A stretch of 64,000 nucleotides of DNA from NCBI RefSeq assembly GCF_001723285.1, contig NZ_LPWG01000002.1, positions 124,001-188,000 of the forward strand, read 5' to 3'. Numbering within the stretch: position 1 is the first letter of the stretch; each line of letters starts with the position of its first letter. A model generated the notes under the pieces. That model was not told the origin of the DNA, searched no databases, and worked only from the letters and a program-made list of their open reading frames with translations. The translations under genes and the position numbers were made by a program. The stretch is from Methyloceanibacter methanicus (lineage in GTDB: Bacteria > Pseudomonadota > Alphaproteobacteria > Rhizobiales > Methyloligellaceae). Positions 1 through 9,597 of this stretch are shown here, piece after piece.

Positions 1-621
1 GGCCGGGTCGACCGCGGGCTGCGCGGGCTCGGCGGTCTTGGACTCCAGCGTCGCCAGCCGGGACTTCAGCGCCTCGAGCGCGGCCGTATTGTCCGGAGTC
101 TGCGGCGCCGACTCCAGGGCGGCGATCCGGCTCGCGATGACATCGGCCCCGGCCGTATCTTGCGGGAGGCTGACGGGCAAATAGCCCCAGGATAGCGCCG
201 CGAGGACAGCAAGTCCGCCGGCAAGGCCCGCGAGGGCATGGGTGAAGAGCGCGGCGATCCAGGCGAACAGCCTCGCGCCGAACGAACGCCCTTTGGGCTT
301 AGGTTGGGGCTGCGCCATAGACGCAGCCGGGGCGTCATCCGCCTCGTGATCGGTGTCGTCGCTATCGGACTCGTCGCCGTCGGAGGCCTCATCCTCCTCG
401 CCCGGCTCTTCGCTGGGCGTTTTCGCAGCGTCTCCGTCGTCCATCCCGGAGGACGCGGCTTCGAGCGCCGGCGCCGCGGTCTCGTCGGTCTCGCCGGCGT
501 CCTTGTCCGCATCGTCGACAGGTTGCACCTCGACCTCCGTCGCCGTGCCCTCGATGGTCGGCGCAGGGCGTTTGCCCGGGAGCTCGGATCCTGTGCCCCT
601 CTCGTCGAAGGTCCCACTCAT
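1..621 (-). CDS. Mitofilin/COG4223-like inner-membrane protein, N-terminal part (runs off window)
   Basis: Reading from an ATG at 621 downwards, the frame stays open for 207 codons to the window edge, so the C-terminal part is missing. The first ~105 residues are very acidic and low-complexity (Asp/Glu/Ala/Ser), followed by a basic patch, one hydrophobic segment at about residues 118-148, and the beginning of a coiled coil with repeated Leu-Glu-Ser motifs. This layout is that of the alphaproteobacterial COG4223 proteins related to mitochondrial mitofilin/Mic60, which usually sit directly downstream of hemD as here. The fold and any role in membrane organisation are family knowledge and inference; only the architecture and position are seen. 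Confidence 0.75.
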   Translation of the reverse strand, partial: MSGTFDERGTGSELPGKRPAPTIEGTATEVEVQPVDDADKDAGETDETAAPALEAASSGMDDGDAAKTPSEEPGEEDEASDGDESDSDDTDHEADDAPAASMAQPQPKPKGRSFGARLFAWIAALFTHALAGLAGGLAVLAALSWGYLPVSLPQDTAGADVIASRIAALESAPQTPDNTAALEALKSRLATLESKTAEPAQPAVDPA

Positions 622-677
622 CGCATCATGACCTCTGCGCTATCGCCAATGTGCCCACGACCCCACCGAAAGACCCA

Positions 678-1394
678 TCACGCGCCGGACTCCAGAAGCG
701 CGATGAGATCCTCCTCGCGCGCATATTGGGGAACGCGGGCGGCAAACCCCAAAGGCACGACGGCCTCTGCTATCGCCTTCGACAAGCAATAGCAAACAAG
801 TCCCTTAGCTTGTGTGACGAGGCCGTAGCGTTGCACCAGGCGCGCAAAGGCACGCGCGGTCCGCGGCGACAAGAGCATGACGCCCGCGATGTCCCCGTGT
901 TTGAGATCGTCGACAACCGCCTCGTTCAGACTCTCGACCGCATGAGAGCGGTAGAGAATCACCCGGCGCAATTCGAAGCCGCTGTCCTCCAACGCGCTTT
1001 TGAGGTCGAAGGCAACCTTCTCCGCGCCGATATGGACAAGCGGACCGTTGTCGGGATGGACCTCCCGGCAGATGAGTGGAGGGAGCCCGGCTCCCGTCCC
1101 CGGCCCGATCGTCACCTCGGTGAAGCCAAGTTGCCGTGCGGCCCAGGCCGTCGCCTCGCCCACGGCGAAGAGAGGGAGCGCCACGACGCGCTCCCGTTCC
1201 GGATGGGTCCCGAGCGCGCGCAAGGCGTTCCGGCTGGTGATGACGATCGCCTGCGCGCCATCGAGGTTCAGAGGAACGTCCTCCAAGAACTCGATCTCGA
1301 GCAGCGGGGCGCGCACGGGTTCATGGCCCAGGGCCAACAACGTGTCGGCTTCGCGTGTCGCGTCCGGCTCAGGTCTCGTTACAAGTAAGCGCAT
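678..1394 (-). CDS. hemD: Uroporphyrinogen-III synthase
   Basis: This 238-residue protein would cyclise hydroxymethylbilane to uroporphyrinogen III, with D-ring inversion, in the cytosol. The N-terminus reads MRLLVTRPEPDA, typical of HemD, with the ITSRNALRAL element near residue 50 and an SPRTARAFARL element in the C-terminal lobe. The length fits the family. It lies 9 bp downstream of hemC on the same strand, as expected for consecutive pathway steps, and upstream of the mitofilin-like gene. HemD is a poorly conserved family, so synteny carries part of the call. Confidence 0.9.
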   Translation of the reverse strand: MRLLVTRPEPDATREADTLLALGHEPVRAPLLEIEFLEDVPLNLDGAQAIVITSRNALRALGTHPERERVVALPLFAVGEATAWAARQLGFTEVTIGPGTGAGLPPLICREVHPDNGPLVHIGAEKVAFDLKSALEDSGFELRRVILYRSHAVESLNEAVVDDLKHGDIAGVMLLSPRTARAFARLVQRYGLVTQAKGLVCYCLSKAIAEAVVPLGFAARVPQYAREEDLIALLESGA

Positions 1395-1403
1395 CCAGTC
1401 ACA

Positions 1404-2393
1404 TCACATCAGCTTTTCGAGGAAAGTGGGGCCGGCCCGGCCGCGCACGTCCTCGCCGGCCTGCCGGCCGATGGCGTCCGCCTCGGCAACGGGACCGGTC
1501 ATTTCGACTTCGTGCCACTCTGCGCCGTCCGGGGAGAGAATCAACCCGCGAAACCGGATGGCGCCGTCCTCGATCGCGGCAAGACCCGCGATCGGCGTCC
1601 GGCACGACCCGTCGAGCTCCGCAAGAAACGCACGTTCGCACCGGACGGCAAATTGCGTCGTCGCATCGTTCAGCGGTTCGAGGAGCGCGCGCGTTTGCAC
1701 ATCGTTCGTGCGCGCCACGACCCCGATCGCGCCTTGCGCAACGGCCGGCAGCATGTCCTCGACCGACAGGACCGACGTGGCCGCCTCGGCAAGGCCGAGC
1801 CGGTCGAGGCCTGCCTTGGCCAGGAGCGTGGCATCCGCAACGCCCTCGGCGAGCTTTCTCAACCGGGTCTGGACGTTGCCGCGGAAGTCGATGACGCGCA
1901 GGTCCGGACGGGCGCGCTTGACCTGCGCCGCGCGGCGCAAGGACGACGTGCCGACCACGGCACCGGCGGGCAGCGCGGCCAAGGACGGCGCAACCGGACT
2001 GAGAAACGCGTCGCGGACATCGGCGCGAGGCAGCACGGCGGCCAGGCACAGCCCCTCCGGAAGCTGCGTCGGCAGGTCCTTCGTGGAATGCACGGCGAGC
2101 GCGATGTCGCCCCGAAGCAGCGCCTCGTCGATCTCCTTGGTGAAAAGGCCCTTCCCGCCGAAATCGGCCAGCGGCTTGTCCTGAATGCGGTCGCCGCTGG
2201 TGGTGATGACCTTCAGAGACGCCGCGCCGCGCTCTGGACCGTGATGGGCGGACAAGCGGTCGCGCACGTGCTCGGCCTGCCAGAGCGCGAGCGGACTGCC
2301 TCTTGTGCCAATCGGAAGGGATGCGGGCAAAGCGCGAAAAATCCTTGCTTTAACAGAGTGCTGCGCCGGCGACTCAGGAGTGGAGCCCCGCAT
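1404..2393 (-). CDS. hemC: Hydroxymethylbilane synthase (porphobilinogen deaminase)
   Basis: HemC polymerises four porphobilinogens into hydroxymethylbilane. The sequence shows the N-terminal IGTRGSPLALWQA motif, the substrate-loop segment with HSTKDLP, the GTSSLRRAAQ block, and the dipyrromethane cofactor-binding cysteine in LDGSCRTPIAG. As drawn from the ATG at 2393 the product is 329 residues; about 25 residues precede the conserved start of the family, so an internal GTG near 2354 is an alternative start. It is divergent from the DUF808 gene, with a 174-bp shared upstream region, and followed closely by hemD. Confidence 0.95.
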   Translation of the reverse strand: MRGSTPESPAQHSVKARIFRALPASLPIGTRGSPLALWQAEHVRDRLSAHHGPERGAASLKVITTSGDRIQDKPLADFGGKGLFTKEIDEALLRGDIALAVHSTKDLPTQLPEGLCLAAVLPRADVRDAFLSPVAPSLAALPAGAVVGTSSLRRAAQVKRARPDLRVIDFRGNVQTRLRKLAEGVADATLLAKAGLDRLGLAEAATSVLSVEDMLPAVAQGAIGVVARTNDVQTRALLEPLNDATTQFAVRCERAFLAELDGSCRTPIAGLAAIEDGAIRFRGLILSPDGAEWHEVEMTGPVAEADAIGRQAGEDVRGRAGPTFLEKLM

Positions 2394-2567
2394 TATTGGA
2401 CCGTTTCGTGCGCCCCATCAATGTCCAGCGCCGAACATTCCCGGCTCGGTGGGTCCCAAGGATTGTCGGTACGGCCGGCCCGATCCGCACTGTCGCGCCG
2501 CGGACATGTTGCGTATTAGAATGCGAGCCCGGCTCTGGGCACATCACACACAGGTCACGTTGAACAC

Positions 2568-3515
2568 ATGAGCGGTCTTCTCGCATTGCTCGACGACGTC
2601 GCCGCCATCGCCAAGATGGCTGCGGCACAGGTCGACGACATCGCCGCGCATGCGGCCAAAGCCACCGGAAAATCGGCTGGCGTCGTCGTGGACGATGCGG
2701 CGGTGACGCCGAAATACGTCACCGGCATCGCGGCCGCGCGGGAGCTGCCGATGGTCGGCAGGATCGCCGCAGGGTCCATCGTCAGTAAGCTCGTGATCCT
2801 GTTGCCCGTTCTGTTGTTGCTTCAGGCCATTGCGCCGTGGGTCATCGCGCCGTTGCTCCTCCTCGGCGGCGCCTATCTGTGTTTCGAAGGGGCCGAAAAG
2901 ATCTGGCATTGGATCCTCGGTCATCACGAGGCGGAACCCGAGACCGCTCAATCCCTCACCGCGGCCCATCTCGAAGAGCAGCGGGTCAAGGGTGCGATCA
3001 AGACCGACTTCATTCTGTCGGCCGAAATCATGACCATCGCCTTGTCCACCATAGAGGTCGACGATGTCTGGACACGCGCTGCGGTGCTGGCGGTCGTCGC
3101 GGTGCTGTTCACCGTCATCGTGTATGGCGCCGTCGCACTGCTCGTGAAGGTCGACGACATCGGGCTGCATATGAGCCAGGAGGCCCCGTTGAAGGCGCTC
3201 CGGTCCTTCGGGCGCGGCCTCGTGGTGGCGATGCCCACGGTGCTCAATGTCATCTCGGTGGTCGGGACGATCGCCATGCTTTGGGTCGGCGGCAGTATCG
3301 TGGAGCACAGCCTGCACGAACTTCATGTCTCATGGCCGCACCAGACGACCGGCTGGCTGGTCACGTCGTTGGTGGGCGCGGCGGCGAACGGCGGAGTGAC
3401 CTGGATCGTGACCGCCCTGTTGCACGCAGTTTTTGGTTTCGTGCTCGGTTCGATCCTGATTCCGATCGTGACCGTGCTGCTCAAGCCCATCGCTGTGCTA
3501 TTCCCCGAGAAATGA
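2568..3515 (+). CDS. DUF808 (YedI-like) inner-membrane protein
   Basis: This 315-residue protein begins [19 protein letters not shown] and has the conserved [10 protein letters not shown] segment near residue 42, both typical of the DUF808/YedI family. There are several hydrophobic segments (around residues 70-100, 160-185, 220-245 and 265-310), so it is an integral membrane protein. Its biochemical role is not known for the family. Its TGA stop overlaps the ATG of tsaD by 4 bp, which suggests translational coupling. It is divergent from hemC. Confidence 0.9.
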   Translation: MSGLLALLDDVAAIAKMAAAQVDDIAAHAAKATGKSAGVVVDDAAVTPKYVTGIAAARELPMVGRIAAGSIVSKLVILLPVLLLLQAIAPWVIAPLLLLGGAYLCFEGAEKIWHWILGHHEAEPETAQSLTAAHLEEQRVKGAIKTDFILSAEIMTIALSTIEVDDVWTRAAVLAVVAVLFTVIVYGAVALLVKVDDIGLHMSQEAPLKALRSFGRGLVVAMPTVLNVISVVGTIAMLWVGGSIVEHSLHELHVSWPHQTTGWLVTSLVGAAANGGVTWIVTALLHAVFGFVLGSILIPIVTVLLKPIAVLFPEK

Positions 3516-4591
3516 ACCGGGACCCGCTCACGCTTCTTGGCATCGAGACGAGCTGCGACGAAACCGCGGCCGCGGTCGTGCGTTTGTATCCGGACGGGCA
3601 CGGCGAAATCCTCGCCAACGTCATCCGCGCGCAGCTCGACCTTCACGCGGCCTATGGCGGCGTCGTGCCGGAAATCGCCGCGCGCGCCCATGTGGACTTG
3701 CTGGACCCCGCGATCAGGCAGGCCATGAGCGAGGCCTCTGTCGATTTCGGCGATCTCGATGGTGTCGCCGCGGCTGCGGGGCCCGGCCTGATCGGAGGCG
3801 TCATCGTCGGCCTGACCACCGCGAAGGCCATCGCGCTGGGCTGCGGGAAGCCGTTCGTGGCGGTGAATCATCTTGAAGCCCACGCGTTGAGCGCGGGTCT
3901 CACGGACGATGTGGCGCCTCCCTACCTGCTGTTGCTGGTTTCGGGCGGGCACACGCAGCTCGTGGTCGTCCACGATGTGGGACGCTACACCCGTCTTGGA
4001 ACCACGCTCGACGATGCGTTGGGAGAAGCCTTCGACAAGGCGGCGAAACTGCTCGGGCTCGGCTATCCGGGCGGTCCGGAAGTCGAGCGCCACGCCGCGC
4101 GCGGAAAGCCGGTCATCCCGCTCCCGCGCCCCATGACCGGGCGGCCCGAACCGCATTTCTCGCTCGCGGGCCTCAAGACTGCCCTCCGCCAGGAGGCCAT
4201 GGCACGGGCGCCGCTCAGCGACCAGGACGTCGCCGACCTTTGCGCCAGCTTCCAAGCGGCATCGGACGTGGTCCGCGACCGCGTCCTGCGGGCCATGGCC
4301 CTGTTCGAGGACCGGGTGCCGGAGGGCACGGCGCTGACGCTGGTCGCCGCCGGCGGGGTCGCGGCAAACGGACCGCTTCGGACGGTGCTCGGCGAGGTCG
4401 CGGTAGCGCGCGGGTACCGCCTGGTCGTCCCGCCGCCAGCCCTTTGCACGGACAACGCCGCCATGATCGCCTGGGCCGGGGCTCAGCGGCTGGCGCGCGG
4501 CCTCACCGACGACATGGGCGCGGCGGCACGCGCACGCTGGCCGCTGGACCCGGAAGCGCCACCGGCCCTCGGGGCGGGGGTGAAAGCCTAG
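3512..4591 (+). CDS. tsaD: tRNA N6-threonylcarbamoyladenosine transferase subunit TsaD
   Basis: TsaD transfers the threonylcarbamoyl group to A37 of ANN-decoding tRNAs, with TsaB and TsaE. The start at 3512 is chosen because it overlaps the previous stop (ATGA) and gives the canonical beginning [16 protein letters not shown]. Other hallmarks are the metal-ligand motif [10 protein letters not shown], the [12 protein letters not shown] nucleotide-binding segment, and [12 protein letters not shown] near the C-terminus. The product is 359 residues, normal for the family. The reading frame is open upstream of 3512, but that part is out of character (Arg-rich) and overlaps the DUF808 gene. Confidence 0.97.
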   Translation: MNRDPLTLLGIETSCDETAAAVVRLYPDGHGEILANVIRAQLDLHAAYGGVVPEIAARAHVDLLDPAIRQAMSEASVDFGDLDGVAAAAGPGLIGGVIVGLTTAKAIALGCGKPFVAVNHLEAHALSAGLTDDVAPPYLLLLVSGGHTQLVVVHDVGRYTRLGTTLDDALGEAFDKAAKLLGLGYPGGPEVERHAARGKPVIPLPRPMTGRPEPHFSLAGLKTALRQEAMARAPLSDQDVADLCASFQAASDVVRDRVLRAMALFEDRVPEGTALTLVAAGGVAANGPLRTVLGEVAVARGYRLVVPPPALCTDNAAMIAWAGAQRLARGLTDDMGAAARARWPLDPEAPPALGAGVKA

Positions 4592-4652
4592 TGCGGTTTG
4601 GCCGCGCATTTTCGTCCACCTGACTTGCGAATCTGCGCTAAAAGCATTCGCG

Positions 4653-5660
4653 GTGAGTGGCATGCAACTTCAAAGCATTGGAATTGCCGGCGGCGGCGCG
4701 TGGGGGACGGCCCTTGCGACCGTGGCGCGGCGCGCGGGCCGGGATGTCCTCATTTGGGCCCAGGAGCCGGAGACCGTCGCGGCCATCAACGAGACGCACG
4801 GCAATCCAGTCTACCTGCCGGGCGTCGCGCTCGACCCCGCTATCGAGGCGACCTCGGAGCTCGGCGAGGTCGCGACCTGCGATACCCTGCTGATCGTGAG
4901 CCCCGCACAGCACCTGCGCGATGTCTTGGGCGCATTGCAGCCCTATGTGCAGAACGGCCGGCCGCTCGTAATCTGTTCCAAAGGCATCGAACAAGCGACG
5001 GGCAAGCTGATGTCTCAGGTCGCCGCGGACGCGGTGCCGGGCGCGACGATCGCGGCCTTGTCCGGCCCCAGCTTCGCGGCGGAGGTCGCCCGCGAACTGC
5101 CTGCCGCCGTAACCCTTGCGACGGGCCAGGAGGAGTTGGGGCGCCAGCTGTCCCATGCGCTCAGTTCCGCGGCCTTCCGCTGCTATTGGAGCAGCGACGT
5201 GGTCGGCGCGGAAATCGGCGGGGCCGTCAAGAACGTCTATGCCATCGCCGCCGGGATCGTCGTCGGCAAGGACCTCGGCAGAAGCGCCCAAGCCGGGCTC
5301 ATCACGCGCAGTTTCGCCGAGATGGCGCGGTTCGGCGTGGCGCTCGGTGCCGCGCTCGAGACGCTGATCGGGTTGTCGGGCCTCGGAGACCTCGTGCTGA
5401 CCTGCGGCAGCGAGCAGTCGCGCAACATGTCTTTAGGCGTCGCGCTCGGCCGCGGGGCGACCACGAACGAAGTTCTGTCCGAGCGTCTATCCGTCACCGA
5501 GGGCGTCGCGACCGCGAACGCCATGGTTGAGATCGCGCGCGGGCGGGGTATCGAGCTTCCCATCGCCGAAGCCGTCCATGCCATCGTGACCGGGGCGACG
5601 AGCGTCGATGCCGCCATCGGCGCCCTGCTGTCGCGGCCCTTGCGTTCCGAAGCCGGATAA
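4653..5660 (+). CDS. gpsA: NAD(P)H-dependent glycerol-3-phosphate dehydrogenase
   Basis: GpsA reduces dihydroxyacetone phosphate to sn-glycerol-3-phosphate for phospholipid synthesis. The Rossmann motif GGGAWGTALATVA is at the N-terminus, the SKGIE and LSGPSFAAEVA blocks follow, and the catalytic region EIGGAVKNVYAIAAGI with its lysine is near residue 190. The frame opens with GTG at 4653; an in-frame ATG three codons later is equally plausible. It lies downstream of tsaD, as is common in Hyphomicrobiales, and is followed by the YciI and EVE genes. Confidence 0.97.
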   Translation: MSGMQLQSIGIAGGGAWGTALATVARRAGRDVLIWAQEPETVAAINETHGNPVYLPGVALDPAIEATSELGEVATCDTLLIVSPAQHLRDVLGALQPYVQNGRPLVICSKGIEQATGKLMSQVAADAVPGATIAALSGPSFAAEVARELPAAVTLATGQEELGRQLSHALSSAAFRCYWSSDVVGAEIGGAVKNVYAIAAGIVVGKDLGRSAQAGLITRSFAEMARFGVALGAALETLIGLSGLGDLVLTCGSEQSRNMSLGVALGRGATTNEVLSERLSVTEGVATANAMVEIARGRGIELPIAEAVHAIVTGATSVDAAIGALLSRPLRSEAG

Positions 5661-5725
5661 CAGACACCAGAACGGGATCGCGCGCGGGCGCCGCGGCGCC
5701 CGACAGACCAGCGAGGGAGGCCCGA

Positions 5726-6016
5726 ATGTATTTTGCGTTCATCTGCACCGACAAGCCGGACGGGCTCCCGATCCGGAAGGCGCACCGCCCCGAACATCTC
5801 GCCTACCTCAAGAGCCTGGGAGAGGCCCTGAAGTTCGCAGGCCCGTTCACCGCCGAGGACGGCGAGACCATGAATGGCAGCCTGATCGTGGTCGAAGCGC
5901 CGTCTCTGGCGGCAGCGCAAGACATTGCGGCGGCAGACCCCTTCGCCAAGGCCGGCCTCTTCGCCTCCGTCGAGATCCGGCCCTGGCTGTGGTCGCTTGG
6001 GAAGCCCGAAGAGTAA
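5726..6016 (+). CDS. YciI-like protein
   Basis: This 96-residue protein matches the YciI family: a short ferredoxin-like alpha/beta protein with a conserved His in an HRPEHLAYL segment (residues 25-33) and an aspartate in AADPFAKAGLF near residue 75. YciI-like proteins are small dimeric proteins, some acting as muconolactone-type isomerases or dehydrochlorinases; the role here is unknown. It sits between gpsA and the EVE gene in a probable operon, with a GGGAGG ribosome binding site just upstream. Confidence 0.88.
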   Translation: MYFAFICTDKPDGLPIRKAHRPEHLAYLKSLGEALKFAGPFTAEDGETMNGSLIVVEAPSLAAAQDIAAADPFAKAGLFASVEIRPWLWSLGKPEE

Positions 6017-6031
6017 GGCGCAGGGGAACCG

Positions 6032-6463
6032 ATGGCGTATTGGCTGATGAAATCCGAGCCCGGCGCTTGGTCGTGGGAGGATCAAAAGAAGGAAGGGCCG
6101 AAAGGCGCCGAGTGGGACGGGGTGCGCAATTACCAGGCGCGCAACAATATGCGCGCGATGAAGAAAGGCGACCTCGCCTTCTTCTACCACTCGGTCGGCG
6201 AGAAGGCCTGCGTGGGGATCGTCAAGGTCGTCGTCGAGGCACATCCCGATTCCACCGATACGACCGGCAAGTGGGAATGCGTCGACGTGGCTGCGGTGGC
6301 AGACCTGCCGACGCCGGTGACGCTCGACGAGATCAAGGCGACACCCGGACTTGAGGACATGGTTCTGGTCAACAACTCGCGCCTGTCCGTACAGCCCGTC
6401 ACAGCCGCGGAATGGAAGGCCGTCTGCGCCATGAGCGGCCTGAAGAAACCGCCGACGGCGTAG
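6032..6463 (+). CDS. EVE domain protein
   Basis: The 143-residue protein starts MAYWLMKSEPGAWSWED and contains WDGVRNYQARNNMRAMKKGD, the signature of stand-alone EVE (PUA-like) domain proteins, which are thought to read modified bases in RNA or DNA. It begins 15 bp after the YciI gene with its own purine-rich ribosome binding site. Its ligand cannot be read from the sequence. In the same family, EVE domains can be fused to restriction systems, but nothing of that kind lies nearby and the context is housekeeping. Confidence 0.92.
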   Translation: MAYWLMKSEPGAWSWEDQKKEGPKGAEWDGVRNYQARNNMRAMKKGDLAFFYHSVGEKACVGIVKVVVEAHPDSTDTTGKWECVDVAAVADLPTPVTLDEIKATPGLEDMVLVNNSRLSVQPVTAAEWKAVCAMSGLKKPPTA

Positions 6464-6534
6464 TGCTCCCCCGGGCCAATCTGGGCTAAGGTTTCGCGGC
6501 GAGGATCGCCGTCAGGGGCGGGAGGGAGACACGC

Positions 6535-6948
6535 ATGGCATTCGCAGGCATGAACTATCTTGCCGTGGTCGTCGCCGCGCTGGCCGGCTTCGGCGTCGGC
6601 GCGGTCTGGTACATGGTGCTCGGAAAGGCCTGGCTCGACGCCCTCGGCAAGACCGAGGACGAGATCAAGGACGGCGGTGCGGCCCAAGCCCTGCCGTTCG
6701 TGATCGCGCTGGTCGCCAATCTGGTGATGGCGATCATGCTAGCCGGGCTCATGGGCCATCTCGGCAATATCTCGATCCGCGGCGGGCTGATCAGCGCTCT
6801 GTTCGTTTGGGTCGGCTTCGTCATCACGACCATGGGCGTCAACCATGCCTTCAGCGGCGCCAGCCCCAAACTGACCGCGATCGATGGCGGCCATTGGCTC
6901 GCGGTGCTCCTCGTCATGGGCGCCATCATCGGAGGCCTCGGGGTTTAG
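6535..6948 (+). CDS. DUF1761 membrane protein
   Basis: A 137-residue integral membrane protein with four predicted hydrophobic helices (about residues 6-28, 55-78, 83-103 and 115-137). The GVGAVWYMVLGKAWLDALG segment after the first helix is characteristic of DUF1761. Its function is unknown. The ribosome binding site is GGGAGGGAGA. Downstream, the 10-bp element TAGACGAAAG occurs twice (6946-6955 and 6962-6971) before the acs promoter region. Confidence 0.8.
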   Translation: MAFAGMNYLAVVVAALAGFGVGAVWYMVLGKAWLDALGKTEDEIKDGGAAQALPFVIALVANLVMAIMLAGLMGHLGNISIRGGLISALFVWVGFVITTMGVNHAFSGASPKLTAIDGGHWLAVLLVMGAIIGGLGV

Positions 6949-7073
6949 ACGAAAGTCGGTCTAGACGAAAGGATGACCTCCGAATGCTTCTCCGCCGCCT
7001 CACATGGCGTCATAATGTCCCACATAATACGATGCCGGTAAGGCTTCTCGCGTTCTAGGGAGGAAACGGACAC

Positions 7074-9038
7074 ATGTCCGAGCACAAAGTCTACAAACTC
7101 AGCCCTGTCGAGGTATCCGAGGCGTGGAAGGACCGCGCCTTCATCGATAACGAGACGTATCTGAAACTCTATGCGGAGAGCATCGAGGATCCCGACACGT
7201 TCTGGGGCCGGGAAGCGCAACGCATCGATTGGATCAAGCCGTTCACGCGCGTGAAGAACACCACGTTCGCGTATCCGGACGTCTCCATCAAATGGTTCGA
7301 GGACGGCACGCTCAATGTCTCCGCCAACTGCGTCGACCGGCACCTTGCCACGCGCGGCGACCAGACCGCGATCATCTGGGAGCCGGACGATCCCGAGACG
7401 CCGGCCCAGTACATCACGTACCGGGAACTCCACGAGAATGTCTGCCGCCTCGCCAACGTGCTGAAGGCCAACGGGGTCAAGCGCGGCGATCGCGTGACGA
7501 TCTATTTGCCGATGATCCCCGCGGCCGCGTACGCGATGCTTGCCTGCGCGCGCATCGGTGCGATCCATTCGATCGTGTTCGGCGGTTTCTCGCCCGACTC
7601 GCTGGCTGGCCGCGTCGACGACTGCAAGTCCGCCGTCATCATCACCGCGGACGAGGGACGGCGCGGCGGGCGCAGCGTCCCGCTCAAGGCCAATGCGGAT
7701 GCCGCCGCCAACAAGAGCGGGCATGTGGAGAAGATTCTGGTCGTCCGCCATACCGGCGGCGATGTGCCGTTCGACCCGAGCCGGGACGTCTGGCTCGACG
7801 AAGCGATGGCTGCCGTGGACGCCGACTGCCGCCCGGAGGAGATGAACGCGGAAGATCCCCTGTTCATCCTTTACACGTCAGGCTCGACGGGGGCGCCGAA
7901 AGGCGTGGTTCACTGCACGGGCGGCTATTTGGTTTACGCCTCGATGACGCACCAACACGTCTTCGACTATCACGAGGGCGACGTCTATTGGTGCACGGCG
8001 GACGTGGGCTGGGTCACCGGGCACAGCTACATCGTCTACGGCCCGCTCGCCAACGGCGCCATCTCGCTGATGTTCGAGGGCGTTCCCAACTACCCCGACG
8101 CGTCCCGCTTCTGGCAGGTGGTGGACAAGCACAACGTCAATATCTTCTACACGGCGCCGACGGCGATCCGGGCCCTGATGGGTGCCGGCGAAGAGTATGT
8201 GAAGACGACCAGCCGCAAGTCCCTCAGGCTGCTGGGCTCGGTGGGCGAGCCCATCAACCCGGAAGCGTGGGAGTGGTACTATCACGTGATCGGCGAGATG
8301 CGCTGTCCCATCGTGGACACGTGGTGGCAGACGGAGACCGGGGGCATTCTTATTACGCCGCTGCCGGGCGCCACGACGCTGAAACCTGGTTCGGCGACCC
8401 GGCCCTTCTTCGGCGTGCAACCGGCCCTGGTGGACGCGGACGGCAAGACGATCGAAGGCGAAGGGGCCGGCAATCTCGTGATCCTCGATGCGTGGCCGAG
8501 CATGATGCGCACGGTTTACGGGGACCATAAGCGCTTCGTGGATACCTACTTCTCCGCCTACAAAGGAAAGTACTTCACGGGCGACGGCTGCCGCCGGGAT
8601 GCCGACGACTTCTACTGGATCACCGGACGCGTGGACGACGTCATCAACGTGTCGGGACACCGCATGGGAACGGCGGAGGTCGAGTCGGCGCTCGTAGCCC
8701 ATCCGAAAGTGTCCGAGGCGGCCGCGGTCGGCTTCCCTCACGACATCAAGGGCCAGGGCATCTATTGCTATGTGACCCTGATGTCGGGCGAGCACGAGAT
8801 GGACGCGCTCAAGAAGGAACTGCGCGATTGGGTGCGCAACGAGATCGGACCCATCGCCGCGCCGGATCATATCCAGTTCGCGCCGGGTCTGCCCAAGACT
8901 CGTTCGGGCAAGATCATGCGGCGCATCCTGCGCAAGATCGCCGAGGACGAATTCGGCAATCTGGGCGATACCTCCACCCTGGCCGACCCGAGCGTCGTCG
9001 ACCATCTGATCGAGAACCGCCAAAACCGCCAGGCCTAA
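7074..9038 (+). CDS. acs: Acetyl-coenzyme A synthetase
   Basis: Acs activates acetate to acetyl-CoA through acetyl-AMP. The 654-residue product has the family's usual length and motifs: the phosphate loop [14 protein letters not shown] near residue 265, WWQTETGG near 415, the hinge [13 protein letters not shown] near 525, and the C-terminal catalytic lysine in [11 protein letters not shown] near residue 610, the known target of Pat-type acetylation. It is preceded by an AGGGAGGAAA ribosome binding site. It appears to be a single-gene unit. A GGCGCC-loop-GGCGCC inverted repeat at 9045-9066 follows the stop but has no T-run. Confidence 0.97.
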   Translation: MSEHKVYKLSPVEVSEAWKDRAFIDNETYLKLYAESIEDPDTFWGREAQRIDWIKPFTRVKNTTFAYPDVSIKWFEDGTLNVSANCVDRHLATRGDQTAIIWEPDDPETPAQYITYRELHENVCRLANVLKANGVKRGDRVTIYLPMIPAAAYAMLACARIGAIHSIVFGGFSPDSLAGRVDDCKSAVIITADEGRRGGRSVPLKANADAAANKSGHVEKILVVRHTGGDVPFDPSRDVWLDEAMAAVDADCRPEEMNAEDPLFILYTSGSTGAPKGVVHCTGGYLVYASMTHQHVFDYHEGDVYWCTADVGWVTGHSYIVYGPLANGAISLMFEGVPNYPDASRFWQVVDKHNVNIFYTAPTAIRALMGAGEEYVKTTSRKSLRLLGSVGEPINPEAWEWYYHVIGEMRCPIVDTWWQTETGGILITPLPGATTLKPGSATRPFFGVQPALVDADGKTIEGEGAGNLVILDAWPSMMRTVYGDHKRFVDTYFSAYKGKYFTGDGCRRDADDFYWITGRVDDVINVSGHRMGTAEVESALVAHPKVSEAAAVGFPHDIKGQGIYCYVTLMSGEHEMDALKKELRDWVRNEIGPIAAPDHIQFAPGLPKTRSGKIMRRILRKIAEDEFGNLGDTSTLADPSVVDHLIENRQNRQA

Positions 9039-9176
9039 GCACCCCGGCGCCCCATAGCTGGCGCCCCGATCGTTCACGACGGTCCGGACGGGCTCCCCTG
9101 CGCGGCCGAACCGCGCTATGAACCTCGGAGGAGCCTCGCATCGCGCGATGCGAGGCGATTGCACGAGGACGGGCGA

Positions 9177-9521
9177 ATGGTGTGGATCATGCGGGGCCTG
9201 GTCGGTGTGGCGCTGGCCCTCGGGCTCGTGATCGTGTTCGTGCTGCTGATCGGCAATACCGGTTCACGCGACGATGGCACCGAATCGACGTCGCTGACGG
9301 TCGGCTCCCGCACGGTCACGGTCGCGGGCCATTACAAGACCCTCAGCCAGGAATCCGTCGCGGATGGGGTCAAGATCATCGTGGAGGGGCACGAGATCAT
9401 GGTCACCGAAGATCAACTCTCGATGGACGGCAACGCCCAGGTGCTCGAACCGGAGGAGAACGTCACGGTCTTCGTGGCCAAGAACGGGTCGGTACGCGTC
9501 AGCGTCGCGCCGGCGAATTGA
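9177..9521 (+). CDS. Small membrane-anchored hypothetical protein
   Basis: A 114-residue protein with one N-terminal hydrophobic helix (residues 4-25) and a polar, mostly beta-like remainder (about 85 residues), so probably an inner-membrane protein with a periplasmic tail. No family was recognised. The ATG at 9177 is chosen because the first residues then form a signal anchor; an upstream in-frame TTG at 9159 would add only a short polar extension. It converges on the globin gene, with a bidirectional hairpin between them. Confidence 0.6.
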   Translation: MVWIMRGLVGVALALGLVIVFVLLIGNTGSRDDGTESTSLTVGSRTVTVAGHYKTLSQESVADGVKIIVEGHEIMVTEDQLSMDGNAQVLEPEENVTVFVAKNGSVRVSVAPAN

Positions 9522-9534
9522 GGGGCGCCGGACG

Positions 9535-9560
9535 AAAAAAGGGCCCCGCAAGGAGGCCCC
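9535..9560 (-). terminator. Intrinsic terminator of the globin gene
   Basis: A GC-rich hairpin (9541-9560) with GGGCC pairing to GGCCC and an inner CC-GCAA-GG tetraloop stem has an A-run on its left (9535-9540). That is a T-run for leftward transcripts, so it terminates the minus-strand globin gene; it may also slow rightward transcription. Confidence 0.75.
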
Positions 9561-9597
9561 AATTTCCAGGTCTTGGCGGCTGCTCGAGGGCGCGCCC

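Noticed and set aside
2837-3511. In-frame upstream extension of tsaD (225 codons)
   Set aside because: The extension is Arg-rich and overlaps the well-supported DUF808 gene; the ATGA junction at 3512 gives the canonical TsaD start.
9045-9066. GGCGCC inverted repeat after acs as an intrinsic terminator
   Set aside because: The stem is short and has no T-run in either direction, so it is not called as a terminator.
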